A stretch of 64,000 nt of DNA from an uncultured Lachnospiraceae bacterium (GCA_934294885.1 CAKRAK010000003.1:62001-126000); one strand, 5' to 3'; counted from the first letter of the stretch, positions 33,487-42,478 are shown. The notes: generated by a model not told the origin, from the sequence alone. Numbers and translations are program-made.

Positions 33487-34733
33487 AAACAATCCTCATT
33501 TTCACAAATATCTTTTGCGGCAGCCATTCCGGATAACATGGCAAAGGTAATATTATACCCACCACATTGTCCGTAAACATCCAACAATTCTCCCACAATA
33601 TATAAATGCTCCTGTTTTTTACTAGAAAATTTCAAAGGATCAATCTCCTCCAAAGAAACTCCTCCGCAGGTAACCTGCGCTTTATCGTAATCCATCCGGT
33701 TTATATAATTACAATTCAGTTTTTTCATGGTAGAGGTCAGTTTATTGATTTCTTTTTCCTTCAGAACATCCATTCTCATATCCTTTGAATAACCGCATCG
33801 TGCAAGTATGTAAAGACACAAGCCCTCCGGCATAAGAGCCTCTAAACAGGTTAAAATATCCTCTGTTTGAAACAGCTTCCGATGGTTTATTAAAATCTGT
33901 TTTACCCCGTCCCATGAAATCTCCGGCATCAAATCCAGAAAGACCTCTTTTATCTCATGATTCTCCGCAAAAGAATAAAAAAGGCCGGACAGATTCATAA
34001 CACAGATTCCGGAAACCGAATCCTGATTAAACTGAATCTGACCCTTTTCCTTGTAAATCGTACCATTGATATGCTTAAGACTCACCGTTCCGTTCACACG
34101 CACTCCTTTTGCAAGCTTTAACAAAGGATCCTCCATATAAATGGGACATAATCCCGGATAAAGTTTTGTCATGGTAATACGAAAGGGCTTTAAAAGTTTA
34201 TATCCGGATTCACAGCCTCCTAGCTTGGGTGCCGCTTTTCCTCCCGTTGCAACGACCAGACTGTTACAACGAACCTCAACAGTCTTTTGATTCAAGGTGT
34301 AAGCCACCTTATACCCCTGATTCAGACTGGTTATCCCATGAACCGTCGCATCAAACAAAAACTCCACACCGACTTCCAAACATCGCTGATAAATCAGGTG
34401 TACCACCTGTTTCCCCTGATTGGATAAGGGGTAATAATATCCATTTTGTTCATAATAGCATATACCCAGTTCTTCAAGCAATTGAAGAATATCTTTATAA
34501 GAATTTTTTATCAGAAAGGAATCCAGCAATTCCTTAGAATCCGAATTGTATCTTTGACAATCATACAGACTGTTGGTAATATTGCATTTTCCACTTCCTG
34601 CTGCTTTCAATTTTTTTCCGGGGACAGCTTCCTTTTCTATCACTAAAACAGATAACTTACTGTTTTTTGCTATTTTATATGCACAAATCAATCCTGCTGT
34701 GCCGGCACCTGTTATCACAACATCTCTTTTCAT
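33483..34733 (-). CDS. HI0933/BaiN-family flavoprotein
   Basis: 416 residues. FAD-binding VVITGAGTAGLICAYKIAKNS at the N-terminus, KLKAAGSGKCNITNS next (the GSGKCN signature of HI0933/BaiN), then LVVATGGKAAPKLG and C-terminal ELLDVYGQCGGYNITFAMLSGMAAAK. Related enzymes are named aminoacetone oxidases or bile-acid reductases, but the reaction here is not known. It is coupled by ATGA overlap to the dehydrogenase gene; two flavoproteins made together may share an electron path. Confidence 0.9.
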   Translation of the reverse strand: MKRDVVITGAGTAGLICAYKIAKNSKLSVLVIEKEAVPGKKLKAAGSGKCNITNSLYDCQRYNSDSKELLDSFLIKNSYKDILQLLEELGICYYEQNGYYYPLSNQGKQVVHLIYQRCLEVGVEFLFDATVHGITSLNQGYKVAYTLNQKTVEVRCNSLVVATGGKAAPKLGGCESGYKLLKPFRITMTKLYPGLCPIYMEDPLLKLAKGVRVNGTVSLKHINGTIYKEKGQIQFNQDSVSGICVMNLSGLFYSFAENHEIKEVFLDLMPEISWDGVKQILINHRKLFQTEDILTCLEALMPEGLCLYILARCGYSKDMRMDVLKEKEINKLTSTMKKLNCNYINRMDYDKAQVTCGGVSLEEIDPLKFSSKKQEHLYIVGELLDVYGQCGGYNITFAMLSGMAAAKDICENEDCL

Positions 34734-34747
34734 TCGATTCTCCCATT

Positions 34748-35341
34748 TTAACTGGAATAATTTTCCAAAAAATTATATAAGGCTTCTTCATTTTCAATTG
34801 CAAGACCGTTTTGTATCTGTTCTCTCAAATCCTCCGGTAAGCCGGCTATATTAATCTCCGTATACTCATAAACGGTTCTCCCATCATTTTTTAAAATAAC
34901 GATCATTCCGTTATATGATTTGGCAATAAAGCCATTTTGTCTGGGTTGACGATAGGTCTTCCGCAATCGAATCTCCTGACCGTGATAAGAAACCATTTCA
35001 TACTTACATAACCCTTTTTCCTGATCGGATTTGTTTAAATGCTTCATATAATCATTCAGATAGGTACGAACCGCTTCTTCGCTACAGCCTAACAAATCGG
35101 GAATACTCTTAATATTTTCCCGTAAAACCCGATTTTCCTCAGGATAATAATATTCCATAACAAAAGTAGTATCTTTTGTAATGGGAAATGTATCCTGATC
35201 CTTTGCATTTACATTAATATACTCTCCATTCTTGTTCTGAACGTATTGTCTTGGATAAAAATAACAATATAAATTATAAAGACCAAATACCAATACAGGA
35301 AGTATCACAGCCCATACTGCAAAAAAAATATTGCGTTTCAT
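34748..35341 (-). CDS. Membrane-anchored protein resembling BofC C-terminal domain (tentative)
   Basis: 197 residues. One N-terminal membrane helix (about 5-27), then an extracytoplasmic part. DTTFVMEYYYPEENRV, the segment with GCSEEAVRTYLNDYMKHL, and NGFIAKSYNGMIVILKNDG...INIAGLPEDLREQI and ENEEALYNFLENYSS follow the order I recall for BofC, a forespore checkpoint protein: a strand-rich block, then a closing helix. Similarity is by eye only. AGGAGG lies before the ATG. Neighbouring yqfC and yqfD are sporulation genes, which agrees but does not prove it. Confidence 0.5.
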   Translation of the reverse strand: MKRNIFFAVWAVILPVLVFGLYNLYCYFYPRQYVQNKNGEYINVNAKDQDTFPITKDTTFVMEYYYPEENRVLRENIKSIPDLLGCSEEAVRTYLNDYMKHLNKSDQEKGLCKYEMVSYHGQEIRLRKTYRQPRQNGFIAKSYNGMIVILKNDGRTVYEYTEINIAGLPEDLREQIQNGLAIENEEALYNFLENYSS

Positions 35342-35407
35342 AACTCCTCCTAAGATATTTACTTAGAAAAAGTATGGGCTTTTTTTTAGTCGATTATTCA
35401 AAACAAT

Positions 35408-35785
35408 CTATAAATCAAATCCAAAGGGTAATAAATCATTTACAGTATAAGCAGCTAATTCACCGTTTTGTTCTAAAATAACCGTTCCATCCTTCATAAA
35501 CTCATGCATTACCTGTAAACAGATTCCGCAGGGATAGCTGCAGTTTCCATCCTTTGCCGCAACAGCAATCTTATCAAAATCCCGTTCACCCTCCGAAACT
35601 GCCTTGAATATGGCTGTCCGTTCCGCACAATTGGTCGCCCCATAGGATGCATTTTCAATATTACAACCTGTATAAACCTTACCTTCTTTTGTAAGAAGAG
35701 CTGCACCAACGAAAAATCCGGAATAAGGTGCATAGGAATGATTACAGGCATCCTTTGCCAATTTCATTAATGCTTCATTTGTCAT
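35408..35785 (-). CDS. cdd: Cytidine deaminase
   Basis: 125 residues from the preferred start. Zinc site: Cys53 with catalytic Glu55 in NCAERTA, and Cys86/Cys89 in PCGIC. SYAPYSGFFVGAAL and TGCNIENASYGAT bind the nucleoside. It deaminates cytidine and deoxycytidine for salvage and links to the nucleoside phosphorylases further right. GGGAGG seven bases before the ATG at 35785 decides the start over 35809, which would overlap ybeY. Follows ybeY as in the Bacillus yqfG-dgkA-cdd order, without dgkA. Confidence 0.96.
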   Translation of the reverse strand: MTNEALMKLAKDACNHSYAPYSGFFVGAALLTKEGKVYTGCNIENASYGATNCAERTAIFKAVSEGERDFDKIAVAAKDGNCSYPCGICLQVMHEFMKDGTVILEQNGELAAYTVNDLLPFGFDL

Positions 35786-35799
35786 ATGTAAGCCTCCCT

Positions 35800-36306
35800 C
35801 TATATACAATCTCTGGTATATCCGATATGTTTCAGAATCTCATCCTGAACCTGTTCCATACGCTCCCGTTCTCCCTCTTCAATGTGGTCATATCCGGATA
35901 GGTGCAACATACTGTGAGCAATCAAAAAAGCATATTCCCTCTTGACACTGTGATTATATTCCTGTGCTTGTTCCTGAACCTTTTCAAGAGATACCATAAT
36001 ATCTCCAATCATCAGTTCTCCGGTTTCGGAATCAAAATAAGAGGTTACATCCTCCTCAACAGGGGTAAAATCACCCTCTTTCTCAAAAGAAATTCCCGGA
36101 AAAGACAAAACATCCGTTGGTTGATCCAATCCCCGCATCTGACGGTTCATCTTCCTGATTCCTTCATTATCCGTCAACAGCACATTCACAACACACTCAT
36201 AGGGACATTCCACATAATCCAACACCCCATTAATCACATCAGATGCAATTTGTTCATAATCAATATTTAAGTTAATATCGGTTTCATTTTCTAAAATTAA
36301 TGTCAT
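35800..36306 (-). CDS. ybeY: Endoribonuclease YbeY
   Basis: 168 residues. The zinc motif HSMLHLSGYDH (His131, His135, His141) is intact, with RGLDQPTDVLSFP upstream, both family signatures. YbeY acts in 16S rRNA 3' maturation and late ribosome quality control. Its ATG overlaps the phoH stop (ATGA), and phoH-ybeY coupling is widely conserved. Confidence 0.96.
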   Translation of the reverse strand: MTLILENETDINLNIDYEQIASDVINGVLDYVECPYECVVNVLLTDNEGIRKMNRQMRGLDQPTDVLSFPGISFEKEGDFTPVEEDVTSYFDSETGELMIGDIMVSLEKVQEQAQEYNHSVKREYAFLIAHSMLHLSGYDHIEEGERERMEQVQDEILKHIGYTRDCI

Positions 36307-37310
36307 ACGTGCTTGTTACCGTTTCCTTTCCGATTATGATTTTTATTATTCTGCCGATTTTCATAATCATCGTAAGCCTTTACAATCTGCTGAACCAACG
36401 GATGCCTTACAACATCCGCACCTGTCATATGACAGACCGCAATATCATCTACATTTTTTAATACCTTTAATGCCACATCCAGACCGCTGACCGCATCCTT
36501 TGGAATATCCTTTTGAGATAAATCTCCGGTAATGATTGCCTTAGAGCCAAATCCGATTCTGGTCAGAAACATCTTCATCTGAGCCGGTGTTGTATTCTGT
36601 GCTTCATCCAATACAATAAATGCATTATCCAGAGTACGACCTCTCATATAAGCAAGAGGCGCCACCTCGATCAGTCCTTTTTCCATATTCTTCAAAAAGC
36701 TGTCTGCACCCATTATTTCATACAGGGCATCATATAACGGACGTAAATAAGGGTCTACCTTACTTTGAAGATCACCGGGCAGGAAACCCAATTTTTCTCC
36801 CGCCTCTATGGCAGGTCTCGTTAATATGATACGGTTAATTTCGTTGTTCTTAAATGCGGTAATCGCCTTTGCCATGGCAAGATAAGTTTTACCGGTACCG
36901 GCAGGTCCGACACCGAACACGATCATATTATGATCAATGGCATTCAGATAAGACTTCTGTCCCATCGTCTTTGCCTTTACCGGTTTGCCACTGACCGTAT
37001 GACATATAATATCCTGATCCAACTCAACCACATGTTCTGTCGGCTGATTCTCCACAGATAAGGATAATGCATAATTAATATTCTGATCGGTAATCACGGT
37101 ATTTCTTTGTGCCAATGAAACCATAGAGTTCATAACATCAACCGCCTTTAAAACCATTCCCTCCTGACCCATGATCTTCAACTGGTCTTCTCTCATAATC
37201 ATAGTAACATGTAATGTTTTCTCAATTTTCTTAACATGACAGTCAAACTGTCCGAACACATTCGCTACACAATCGGAAGGAATCTGTATCGTTTGCTCAT
37301 ATAATCCCAT
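36303..37310 (-). CDS. PhoH-family ATPase
   Basis: 335 residues. Walker A GPAGTGKT at 135-142, RIILTRPAIEAGEKLGFLPGDLQ, Walker B AFIVLDEAQNTTPAQMKMFLTRIG and ITGDLSQKD. An N-terminal KH-like region (about 1-100) precedes the helicase-like ATPase core. PhoH proteins are thought to act on RNA with YbeY. A basic Asn-rich tail (NRQNNKNHNRKGNGNK) ends the protein. It follows yqfD by one base. Confidence 0.95.
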   Translation of the reverse strand: MGLYEQTIQIPSDCVANVFGQFDCHVKKIEKTLHVTMIMREDQLKIMGQEGMVLKAVDVMNSMVSLAQRNTVITDQNINYALSLSVENQPTEHVVELDQDIICHTVSGKPVKAKTMGQKSYLNAIDHNMIVFGVGPAGTGKTYLAMAKAITAFKNNEINRIILTRPAIEAGEKLGFLPGDLQSKVDPYLRPLYDALYEIMGADSFLKNMEKGLIEVAPLAYMRGRTLDNAFIVLDEAQNTTPAQMKMFLTRIGFGSKAIITGDLSQKDIPKDAVSGLDVALKVLKNVDDIAVCHMTGADVVRHPLVQQIVKAYDDYENRQNNKNHNRKGNGNKHV

Positions 37311-37311
37311 A

Positions 37312-38529
37312 TTATTCTCTCATTTCCTCAGCAGGAATCATGGATAACTGTCTGACACCTCCAATTGATTCCCGTAATTTCAGTGTACCCTTTGCAAGAA
37401 ACTGATTTTCCTGCTTTTCTATTTTAACATTATTTTCTATGATTTCTACCCCTTTTGCCTCTAATTCTTGTATTTTTTTCTGAAGATTATTCTTCAAAAT
37501 CCGAAAGGCTTCCTCCTTGCTGTAGGTCTTTTTCACCACTTCATAGGTTTTGATTTCTGTTTTTTTATAGCCGATGGGTAAATACAGGTCGGAAAATAAT
37601 TTCACCTTATGAATCTGGGTAATATAATCCGCATTGTCCGATTTTACTTTCGGCTTAAATGGTGTAATACAATAATTAAATACAAAAAAAGTGTAATATT
37701 TTTTGGAATTTTTATCATATTTTTTTTCATAACAGACCGCATCAATCTTATCCTCATATAATTCAGAGCTTTCTCCGTAGATATCCCCATCCGCAGGAAC
37801 ATAATTGGTTTCTAAGACTTCGTTATTATCATTATATATGTAGATCGTACCGGATATAAGAATATCCCCCTTCTTCACCTGATCCCTTACTTTCACAAGA
37901 GGCTTTCCCTCTCTTGTAATCATTTTTGTAATGGTTGCATCCTTTAATGCAACAATATCATTTTTTTCTAAACTCTTCTTATTTTCATCGGATACCGTTC
38001 CTTCCTCCAGCGAAACCGTCAAGGTTGTTCCGTTGAGATTGCAATCAATCCACGAAATCTCATCATATTCTTTCATCAGCTGCCGTTCTAATCCTTCACA
38101 ATCAACCTCTTTCTTTCTGGTTCCAAGCTTCACATACTCTTTTTCAATATCCTTTAATATATTCTGTGCCACCAGCTGTCTTGTACCGTTTACTTTGATT
38201 TCCCATACAAACATAGACATAATATAAACAAACAACATGCAGATCAGGAAGCCGGCAATGAAGAAAACCCTTCTTTTATTTTTTTTGACAAGATAGGGAA
38301 ACCCATATTTTTCAACTACGGTTAATTTTACATTTGTCTTTTGCAGTAATGGTTTCATCTTCAATAAGTTCTTCCTTCCGGTAAAAAAAATGTAACCATT
38401 TTCTGTGGCGTTTACACTCCAGATTACAACATCATTTTTAATGATTAAATTCATAAAACGTTCCGGAGCAAATCCCTTCACTTCCACCTTGAGATATCCA
38501 AATAAATACCTTAACAGTTTTAATAACAT
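37312..38529 (-). CDS. yqfD: Sporulation protein YqfD
   Basis: 405 residues. YqfD layout: N-terminal LLKLLRYLFGYLKVEVKGFAPERF, a membrane helix at about 88-110 (VFFIAGFLICMLFVYIMSM) and a C-terminal extracytoplasmic part with GTRQLVAQNI, ISWIDCNLNGTTLTVSLEEG and KKGDILISGTI. In Bacillus it is a sigma-E-controlled mother-cell protein. It overlaps yqfC by 10 bases and runs into phoH, the order known from Bacillus and Clostridium. Its presence suggests a spore-former or a recent descendant. Confidence 0.92.
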   Translation of the reverse strand: MLLKLLRYLFGYLKVEVKGFAPERFMNLIIKNDVVIWSVNATENGYIFFTGRKNLLKMKPLLQKTNVKLTVVEKYGFPYLVKKNKRRVFFIAGFLICMLFVYIMSMFVWEIKVNGTRQLVAQNILKDIEKEYVKLGTRKKEVDCEGLERQLMKEYDEISWIDCNLNGTTLTVSLEEGTVSDENKKSLEKNDIVALKDATITKMITREGKPLVKVRDQVKKGDILISGTIYIYNDNNEVLETNYVPADGDIYGESSELYEDKIDAVCYEKKYDKNSKKYYTFFVFNYCITPFKPKVKSDNADYITQIHKVKLFSDLYLPIGYKKTEIKTYEVVKKTYSKEEAFRILKNNLQKKIQELEAKGVEIIENNVKIEKQENQFLAKGTLKLRESIGGVRQLSMIPAEEMRE

Positions 38530-38771
38530 ACGTCTCCATTCGAAATATAATCTATTCTATGAAATGGCCCTGATATTTTCATATCATAACCGGAAAAATA
38601 TTGAATATGCAGATTTTCTCCATATACACGGATGGTAAACCCTTTACAGGCAATCGCAATCTCTTCTGTCGTATAAAGTAGTATTCCCTTGTAATTCTCA
38701 ATAATAATTTCTTTGTTTCCTGCAATCCTCAGTAATACATCCCCATATATTACATCCTTTGGAAGTTCCAT
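38520..38771 (-). CDS. yqfC: Sporulation protein YqfC
   Basis: 83 residues. MELPKDVIYGDVLLRIAGNKEIIIEN and GILLYTTEEIAI and IRVYGENLHIQYF form the small YabP/YqfC fold, all strands. It is made early in the mother cell in Bacillus and shares the operon with yqfD. A TTG two codons upstream gives the longest frame; the ATG at 38771 is preferred. A weak sigma-E-like -10 (CATATATT) lies about 27 bases upstream. Confidence 0.9.
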   Translation of the reverse strand: MELPKDVIYGDVLLRIAGNKEIIIENYKGILLYTTEEIAIACKGFTIRVYGENLHIQYFSGYDMKISGPFHRIDYISNGDVCY

Positions 38772-38797
38772 AAACAAATCCCGATTTTTCTTCCTAC

Positions 38798-38826
38798 AAT
38801 ATATGATTCATTTTATAAATTCATAC
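38798..38826 (-). promoter_or_regulatory. Possible sigma-E-type promoter of yqfC-yqfD
   Basis: On the minus strand CATATATT (38798-38805) resembles the sigma-E -10 CATACA-T. The upstream ATGAATTT is a poor match and the spacing is uncertain. Listed because the genes are sigma-E-controlled in Bacillus. Confidence 0.25.
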
Positions 38827-38838
38827 ATAAATAAATCG

Positions 38839-38870
38839 AAAAAAGGGTTATCATATAAAATGATAACCCT
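38839..38870 (-). terminator. Intrinsic terminator of rpsU
   Basis: Perfect 11-bp stem: 38860-38870 with 38844-38854 around the loop ATAAA (minus-strand TTTAT), followed on the minus strand by a T run covering 38839-38844. It begins 11 bases after the rpsU stop. Confidence 0.93.
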
Positions 38871-38881
38871 GTAAATTCTTA

Positions 38882-39058
38882 TTATTTGAATTTTCTTTTT
38901 CTGGCAGCCTCAGACTTTTTCTTACGTCTTACACTTGGCTTCTCGTAATGTTCTCTCTTACGAATCTCCTGCTGAATACCAGCCTTCGCACAATTTCTTT
39001 TGAAACGACGAAGAGCACTGTCCAAAGTTTCGTTTTCTTTTACTATTACGTTTGACAT
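38882..39058 (-). CDS. rpsU: 30S ribosomal protein S21
   Basis: 58 residues: [20 protein letters not shown] at the start, then the basic stretch with [20 protein letters not shown] and a Lys/Arg-rich tail ending RKRKFK, which together are typical S21. S21 sits by the anti-Shine-Dalgarno region of 16S rRNA and helps initiation. GGGAGG lies upstream of the ATG, with a 7-11 base gap. The gene is its own transcription unit between a strong promoter (39133-39160) and a terminator (38839-38870). Shorter than 60 codons and easily missed. Confidence 0.97.
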   Translation of the reverse strand: MSNVIVKENETLDSALRRFKRNCAKAGIQQEIRKREHYEKPSVRRKKKSEAARKRKFK

Positions 39059-39132
39059 TCTCTCACCCGACCTCCCTTCAGTTGCATATTGTGTTTACCA
39101 TACAACCTTGGGTTATTTTTAACACAAAGTAA

Positions 39133-39160
39133 ATTATAGCATAAATTTCCAATCCGTCAA
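39133..39160 (-). promoter_or_regulatory. Promoter of rpsU overlapping an inverted repeat
   Basis: On the minus strand TTGACG (39155-39160), 16 bases, TATAAT (39133-39138), with an extended TGC before the -10. A perfect 7-bp inverted repeat TCAACAA/TTGTTGA (39157-39174) covers most of the -35. Confidence 0.8.
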
Positions 39161-39260
39161 CAAAAAATTGTTGATTTATGTGTAAATCCATAGTTTTTTT
39201 GATGACATAAAGAAAATAATAGCAAATTACAAGTTTCTTCCACGAAACACCATCATCCTG

Positions 39261-41897
39261 CTAAGACAGCTGGCTGATAGCCACTTCCTTGGCTTTTGCG
39301 ACAGCATCTGCAATACCAACCGGATTCTTACCACCGGCCTGTGCCATATTCGGACGACCACCGCCGCCTCCACCAACAAGGGGAGCAACCGCTTTAATCA
39401 GATTACCGGCATGAGCACCCTTTTTAACTGCGTTGTCTGTTGCCATAGCAATTAAGTTAACCTTTCCGTCATTTGCTGAAGCAATTACAACGATACCTTC
39501 TGAAACCTTTGTCTTTAACTGATCTCCCAAATCACGAAGACCGTTCATATCAACACCTTCAACCGCAGTTGCAATCACATTAAAGTCACCGACAGAAACC
39601 ATATCTGATGTAACATCTCCTAATGATTCATTGGCAAGCTTTGCTTTTAAGGATTCATTTTCAGAAGAAAGTTCCTTTAACTGGGCAAGATTATGAGAAA
39701 TCTTATCCACCACTTGCTCCGGATTTGTTTTTAATAATTGGGCAGCTTCCGAAAGCTTTGCTTCAATATCCTTATAATATGCAAATACAGCCTTACCGGT
39801 TAATGCTTCAATACGACGCACACCTGCCGCAACTCCGGCTTCCGATACAATCTTAAATGTAGTAATCAACCCGGTATTTGCAACGTGGGTACCACCACAT
39901 AATTCAATGGAATAATCCGACATATTAACAACACGTACAACATCACCGTATTTTTCACCAAACAATGCCATGGCTCCGGTTTTCTTTGCTTCTTCAATCG
40001 ACATTTCCTTAATTACAACCGGAAGGGCTTCCGCAATCTTTTCATTTACGATTCTCTCAACCTCAGCAATCTCATCGGCTGTCATCGGAGAAAAATGAGA
40101 AAAGTCAAATCTCAAACGATCCGGTGTTACCAAAGAACCCTTCTGTTCAACGTGATTACCCAGCACAGTCTTTAATGCCTTCTGTAAAAGATGGGTTGCA
40201 CTGTGGTTCTTACATGTGTCGGCACGTCCCGCAACATCAATTGATAATGTAACCTTATCTCCTACCTTGAACATACCCTTTGTAACTTTACCGACATGTC
40301 CGTATTTTCCGCCTTTTAATTTGATGGTATCTTCCACAACAAATTCAGAGCCGTTTGCAGTGATTACGCCAAAGTCACCCTGCTGACCACCCATTGTTGC
40401 ATAAAACGGTGTCTCCTCCACAAATACAGTTGCCTCGTCACCTTCAGCAATGGCTTCTACAACAGATTTTGTTGTAAGTACTGTAATTGTTGATTCACAT
40501 TCATTATGATCATATCCCACAAAGGTTGTTGTAATCTTCGGATCAATCTCATCATATACAGTTGCATCTGCACCCATGTAATTTGTGGTTTTTCTTGCAT
40601 TACGTGCTTTCACACGCTGTTCTTCCATACATACCTTAAAACCATCTTCATCAATGGTATAGCCTTTTTCTTCCAAAATTTCTTTTGTTAAATCTACCGG
40701 GAATCCATAAGTATCATAAAGCTTAAATACATCTGCGCCGGCTAATACCTTTTCACCCTTATTGGCAAGCTCCGTCTCTAATTCAGCTAAAATTGAAAGA
40801 CCCTGGTCAATTGTTTTATTAAACTGATTCTCTTCCTGTGTCAATACACGGAAAATGAATTCTTTCTTTTCGTCTAATTCCGGATATCCGTCCTTTGATC
40901 CTTCAATTACCGTCTCCGAAAGCTTAGCAAGGAAGGTTCCGTCAATACCGAGTAAACGTCCATGACGTGCCGCACGACGAATCAGACGACGTAATACATA
41001 TCCACGTCCCTCATTCGATGGCATGATACCATCGGAAATCATAAATGTAGCGGAACGGATATGATCCGTGATCAAACGGATGGAAACATCCTTTACATCA
41101 TCTACATGGTAAGTTGTATTGGCAAATTCACAGACTTTATTACGAAGTGCCTCAATGGTATCTACATCAAAAATCGAATCTACATCCTGAACAACGGATG
41201 CCAGACGCTCCAATCCCATACCTGTGTCAATGTTCTTATTCTCAAGCTCTGTATAGTTACCCTTTCCATCATTATCAAACTGGGTAAATACATTATTCCA
41301 AATCTCCATATAGCGATCGCAGTCACAGCCTACTGTACAATCCGGCTTTCCACATCCGTATTTTTCTCCACGATCATAATAAATCTCTGAACATGGACCA
41401 CACGGACCGGAACCATGCTCCCAGAAATTATCTTCTTTTCCAAAGCGGAAAATTCTCTCTTTTGGAATTCCAACCATCTGATTCCATAAATCAAAGGCTT
41501 CATCATCATCTACATAAACAGATGGATACAAACGCTCCGGATCCATCCCTAAAACCTCTGTCAAAAATTCCCATGACCATGAAATTGCTTCTTTCTTAAA
41601 ATAATCACCAAAAGAAAAATTTCCTAACATTTCAAAGAATGTACCGTGACGTGCTGTCTTACCGACATTTTCAATATCACCGGTACGAATACACTTCTGA
41701 CATGTTGTGACCCGTCGGCATGGCGGAATCTCCTGTCCTGTAAAATATGGCTTTAACGGAGCCATACCTGCATTAATCAAAAGCAATGAATTATCATTAT
41801 GGGGAACCAATGAAAAACTATCCATTTTAAGATGTCCCTTGCTTTCAAAAAACTCCAAATACATTCTTCTTAATTCATTCAATCCGTATTTTTTCAC
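39261..41897 (-). CDS. alaS: Alanyl-tRNA synthetase
   Basis: 878 residues, normal length. Class II motif 1 and 2 region in LRRMYLEFFESKGH and LVPHNDNSLLLINAGMAPLKPYFTG, TCQKCIRTGDIENVGKTARHGTFFEMLGNFSFGDYF near 90, then the editing domain with the zinc ligands in NHSATHLL (about 565) and CGGTH (about 668), and the Gly-rich C-Ala domain with VGGGGGGRPNMAQAGG at the end. It starts with GTG, preceded by GAGGAAAAA. No T-box precedes it; it follows a small membrane-protein gene by 27 bases and may share the his transcript. Confidence 0.97.
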   Translation of the reverse strand: MKKYGLNELRRMYLEFFESKGHLKMDSFSLVPHNDNSLLLINAGMAPLKPYFTGQEIPPCRRVTTCQKCIRTGDIENVGKTARHGTFFEMLGNFSFGDYFKKEAISWSWEFLTEVLGMDPERLYPSVYVDDDEAFDLWNQMVGIPKERIFRFGKEDNFWEHGSGPCGPCSEIYYDRGEKYGCGKPDCTVGCDCDRYMEIWNNVFTQFDNDGKGNYTELENKNIDTGMGLERLASVVQDVDSIFDVDTIEALRNKVCEFANTTYHVDDVKDVSIRLITDHIRSATFMISDGIMPSNEGRGYVLRRLIRRAARHGRLLGIDGTFLAKLSETVIEGSKDGYPELDEKKEFIFRVLTQEENQFNKTIDQGLSILAELETELANKGEKVLAGADVFKLYDTYGFPVDLTKEILEEKGYTIDEDGFKVCMEEQRVKARNARKTTNYMGADATVYDEIDPKITTTFVGYDHNECESTITVLTTKSVVEAIAEGDEATVFVEETPFYATMGGQQGDFGVITANGSEFVVEDTIKLKGGKYGHVGKVTKGMFKVGDKVTLSIDVAGRADTCKNHSATHLLQKALKTVLGNHVEQKGSLVTPDRLRFDFSHFSPMTADEIAEVERIVNEKIAEALPVVIKEMSIEEAKKTGAMALFGEKYGDVVRVVNMSDYSIELCGGTHVANTGLITTFKIVSEAGVAAGVRRIEALTGKAVFAYYKDIEAKLSEAAQLLKTNPEQVVDKISHNLAQLKELSSENESLKAKLANESLGDVTSDMVSVGDFNVIATAVEGVDMNGLRDLGDQLKTKVSEGIVVIASANDGKVNLIAMATDNAVKKGAHAGNLIKAVAPLVGGGGGGRPNMAQAGGKNPVGIADAVAKAKEVAISQLS

Positions 41898-41924
41898 AAC
41901 TTTTTCCTCACTTACCTATATTAA

Positions 41925-42074
41925 TTAAGCATTGTCCTTACTTTCAGAACCTGATGCCTCTTTTGCATTTTTGTTCGCTTTAATCTTGGCACCACAGATT
42001 GCACCGGCAACCGCAACCCCACCAAGCACAATAAATTTAAATAAATAAGTTAACAATTCACTGACAAATGCCAT
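41925..42074 (-). CDS. Small single-pass membrane protein, unknown
   Basis: 49 residues: MAFVSELLTYLFKFIVLGGV, continuing AVAGAICGAKIKANKNAKEA and a polar tail SGSESKDNA. One membrane helix with Gly-x-x-x-Gly/Ala spacing (GGVAVAGAICGA) is followed by a basic then polar tail. A perfect-looking TAGGAGGTGGCGAT lies before the ATG, which makes translation likely. It starts 12 bases after the hisI stop and ends 27 bases before alaS. I do not recognise the family. Confidence 0.75.
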   Translation of the reverse strand: MAFVSELLTYLFKFIVLGGVAVAGAICGAKIKANKNAKEASGSESKDNA

Positions 42075-42085
42075 ATCGCCACCTC

Positions 42086-42445
42086 CTAGTTATTTGTTAA
42101 TGACCTGTAAAAGCAGGTACGATTTCCGGTGTGACAGGCAGCTCCTACCTGATCAACCTTAGCCAAAATTGTATCTTTATCACAGTCAATCAGAAGTTCT
42201 TTTACATATTGAGCATGTCCGCTTTCTTCACCCTTCATCCATAATTTTTGACGGCTTCTGGAATAATATACCATACGTCCGGTTTCCATTGTCTTTTCAT
42301 AAGATTCTTTATTCATATACGCCATCATTAATACTTCATTTGAATCATATTGCTGTGCAATACAAGGTATTAACCCATCCTGATTCAGCTTAAAGGTATC
42401 AAAATCCATATTGGAATGAAGTAACGAAATCTTCTTGTCACTCAT
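42086..42445 (-). CDS. hisI: Phosphoribosyl-AMP cyclohydrolase
   Basis: 119 residues, cyclohydrolase domain only, without a fused HisE pyrophosphohydrolase. [44 protein letters not shown] and the zinc cysteine block [24 protein letters not shown] are all present. It opens the purine ring of PR-AMP in step three of histidine synthesis. HisE must be encoded elsewhere. Last his gene of the hisZGDBI order. Confidence 0.96.
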   Translation of the reverse strand: MSDKKISLLHSNMDFDTFKLNQDGLIPCIAQQYDSNEVLMMAYMNKESYEKTMETGRMVYYSRSRQKLWMKGEESGHAQYVKELLIDCDKDTILAKVDQVGAACHTGNRTCFYRSLTNN

Positions 42446-42478
42446 GTTCCATGCCTCCTGATGTAATGTTTTTTCATA

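Noticed and set aside
39157..39174. Terminator of alaS
   Set aside because: The 7-bp stem lacks a following T run on the minus strand and overlaps the rpsU -35.
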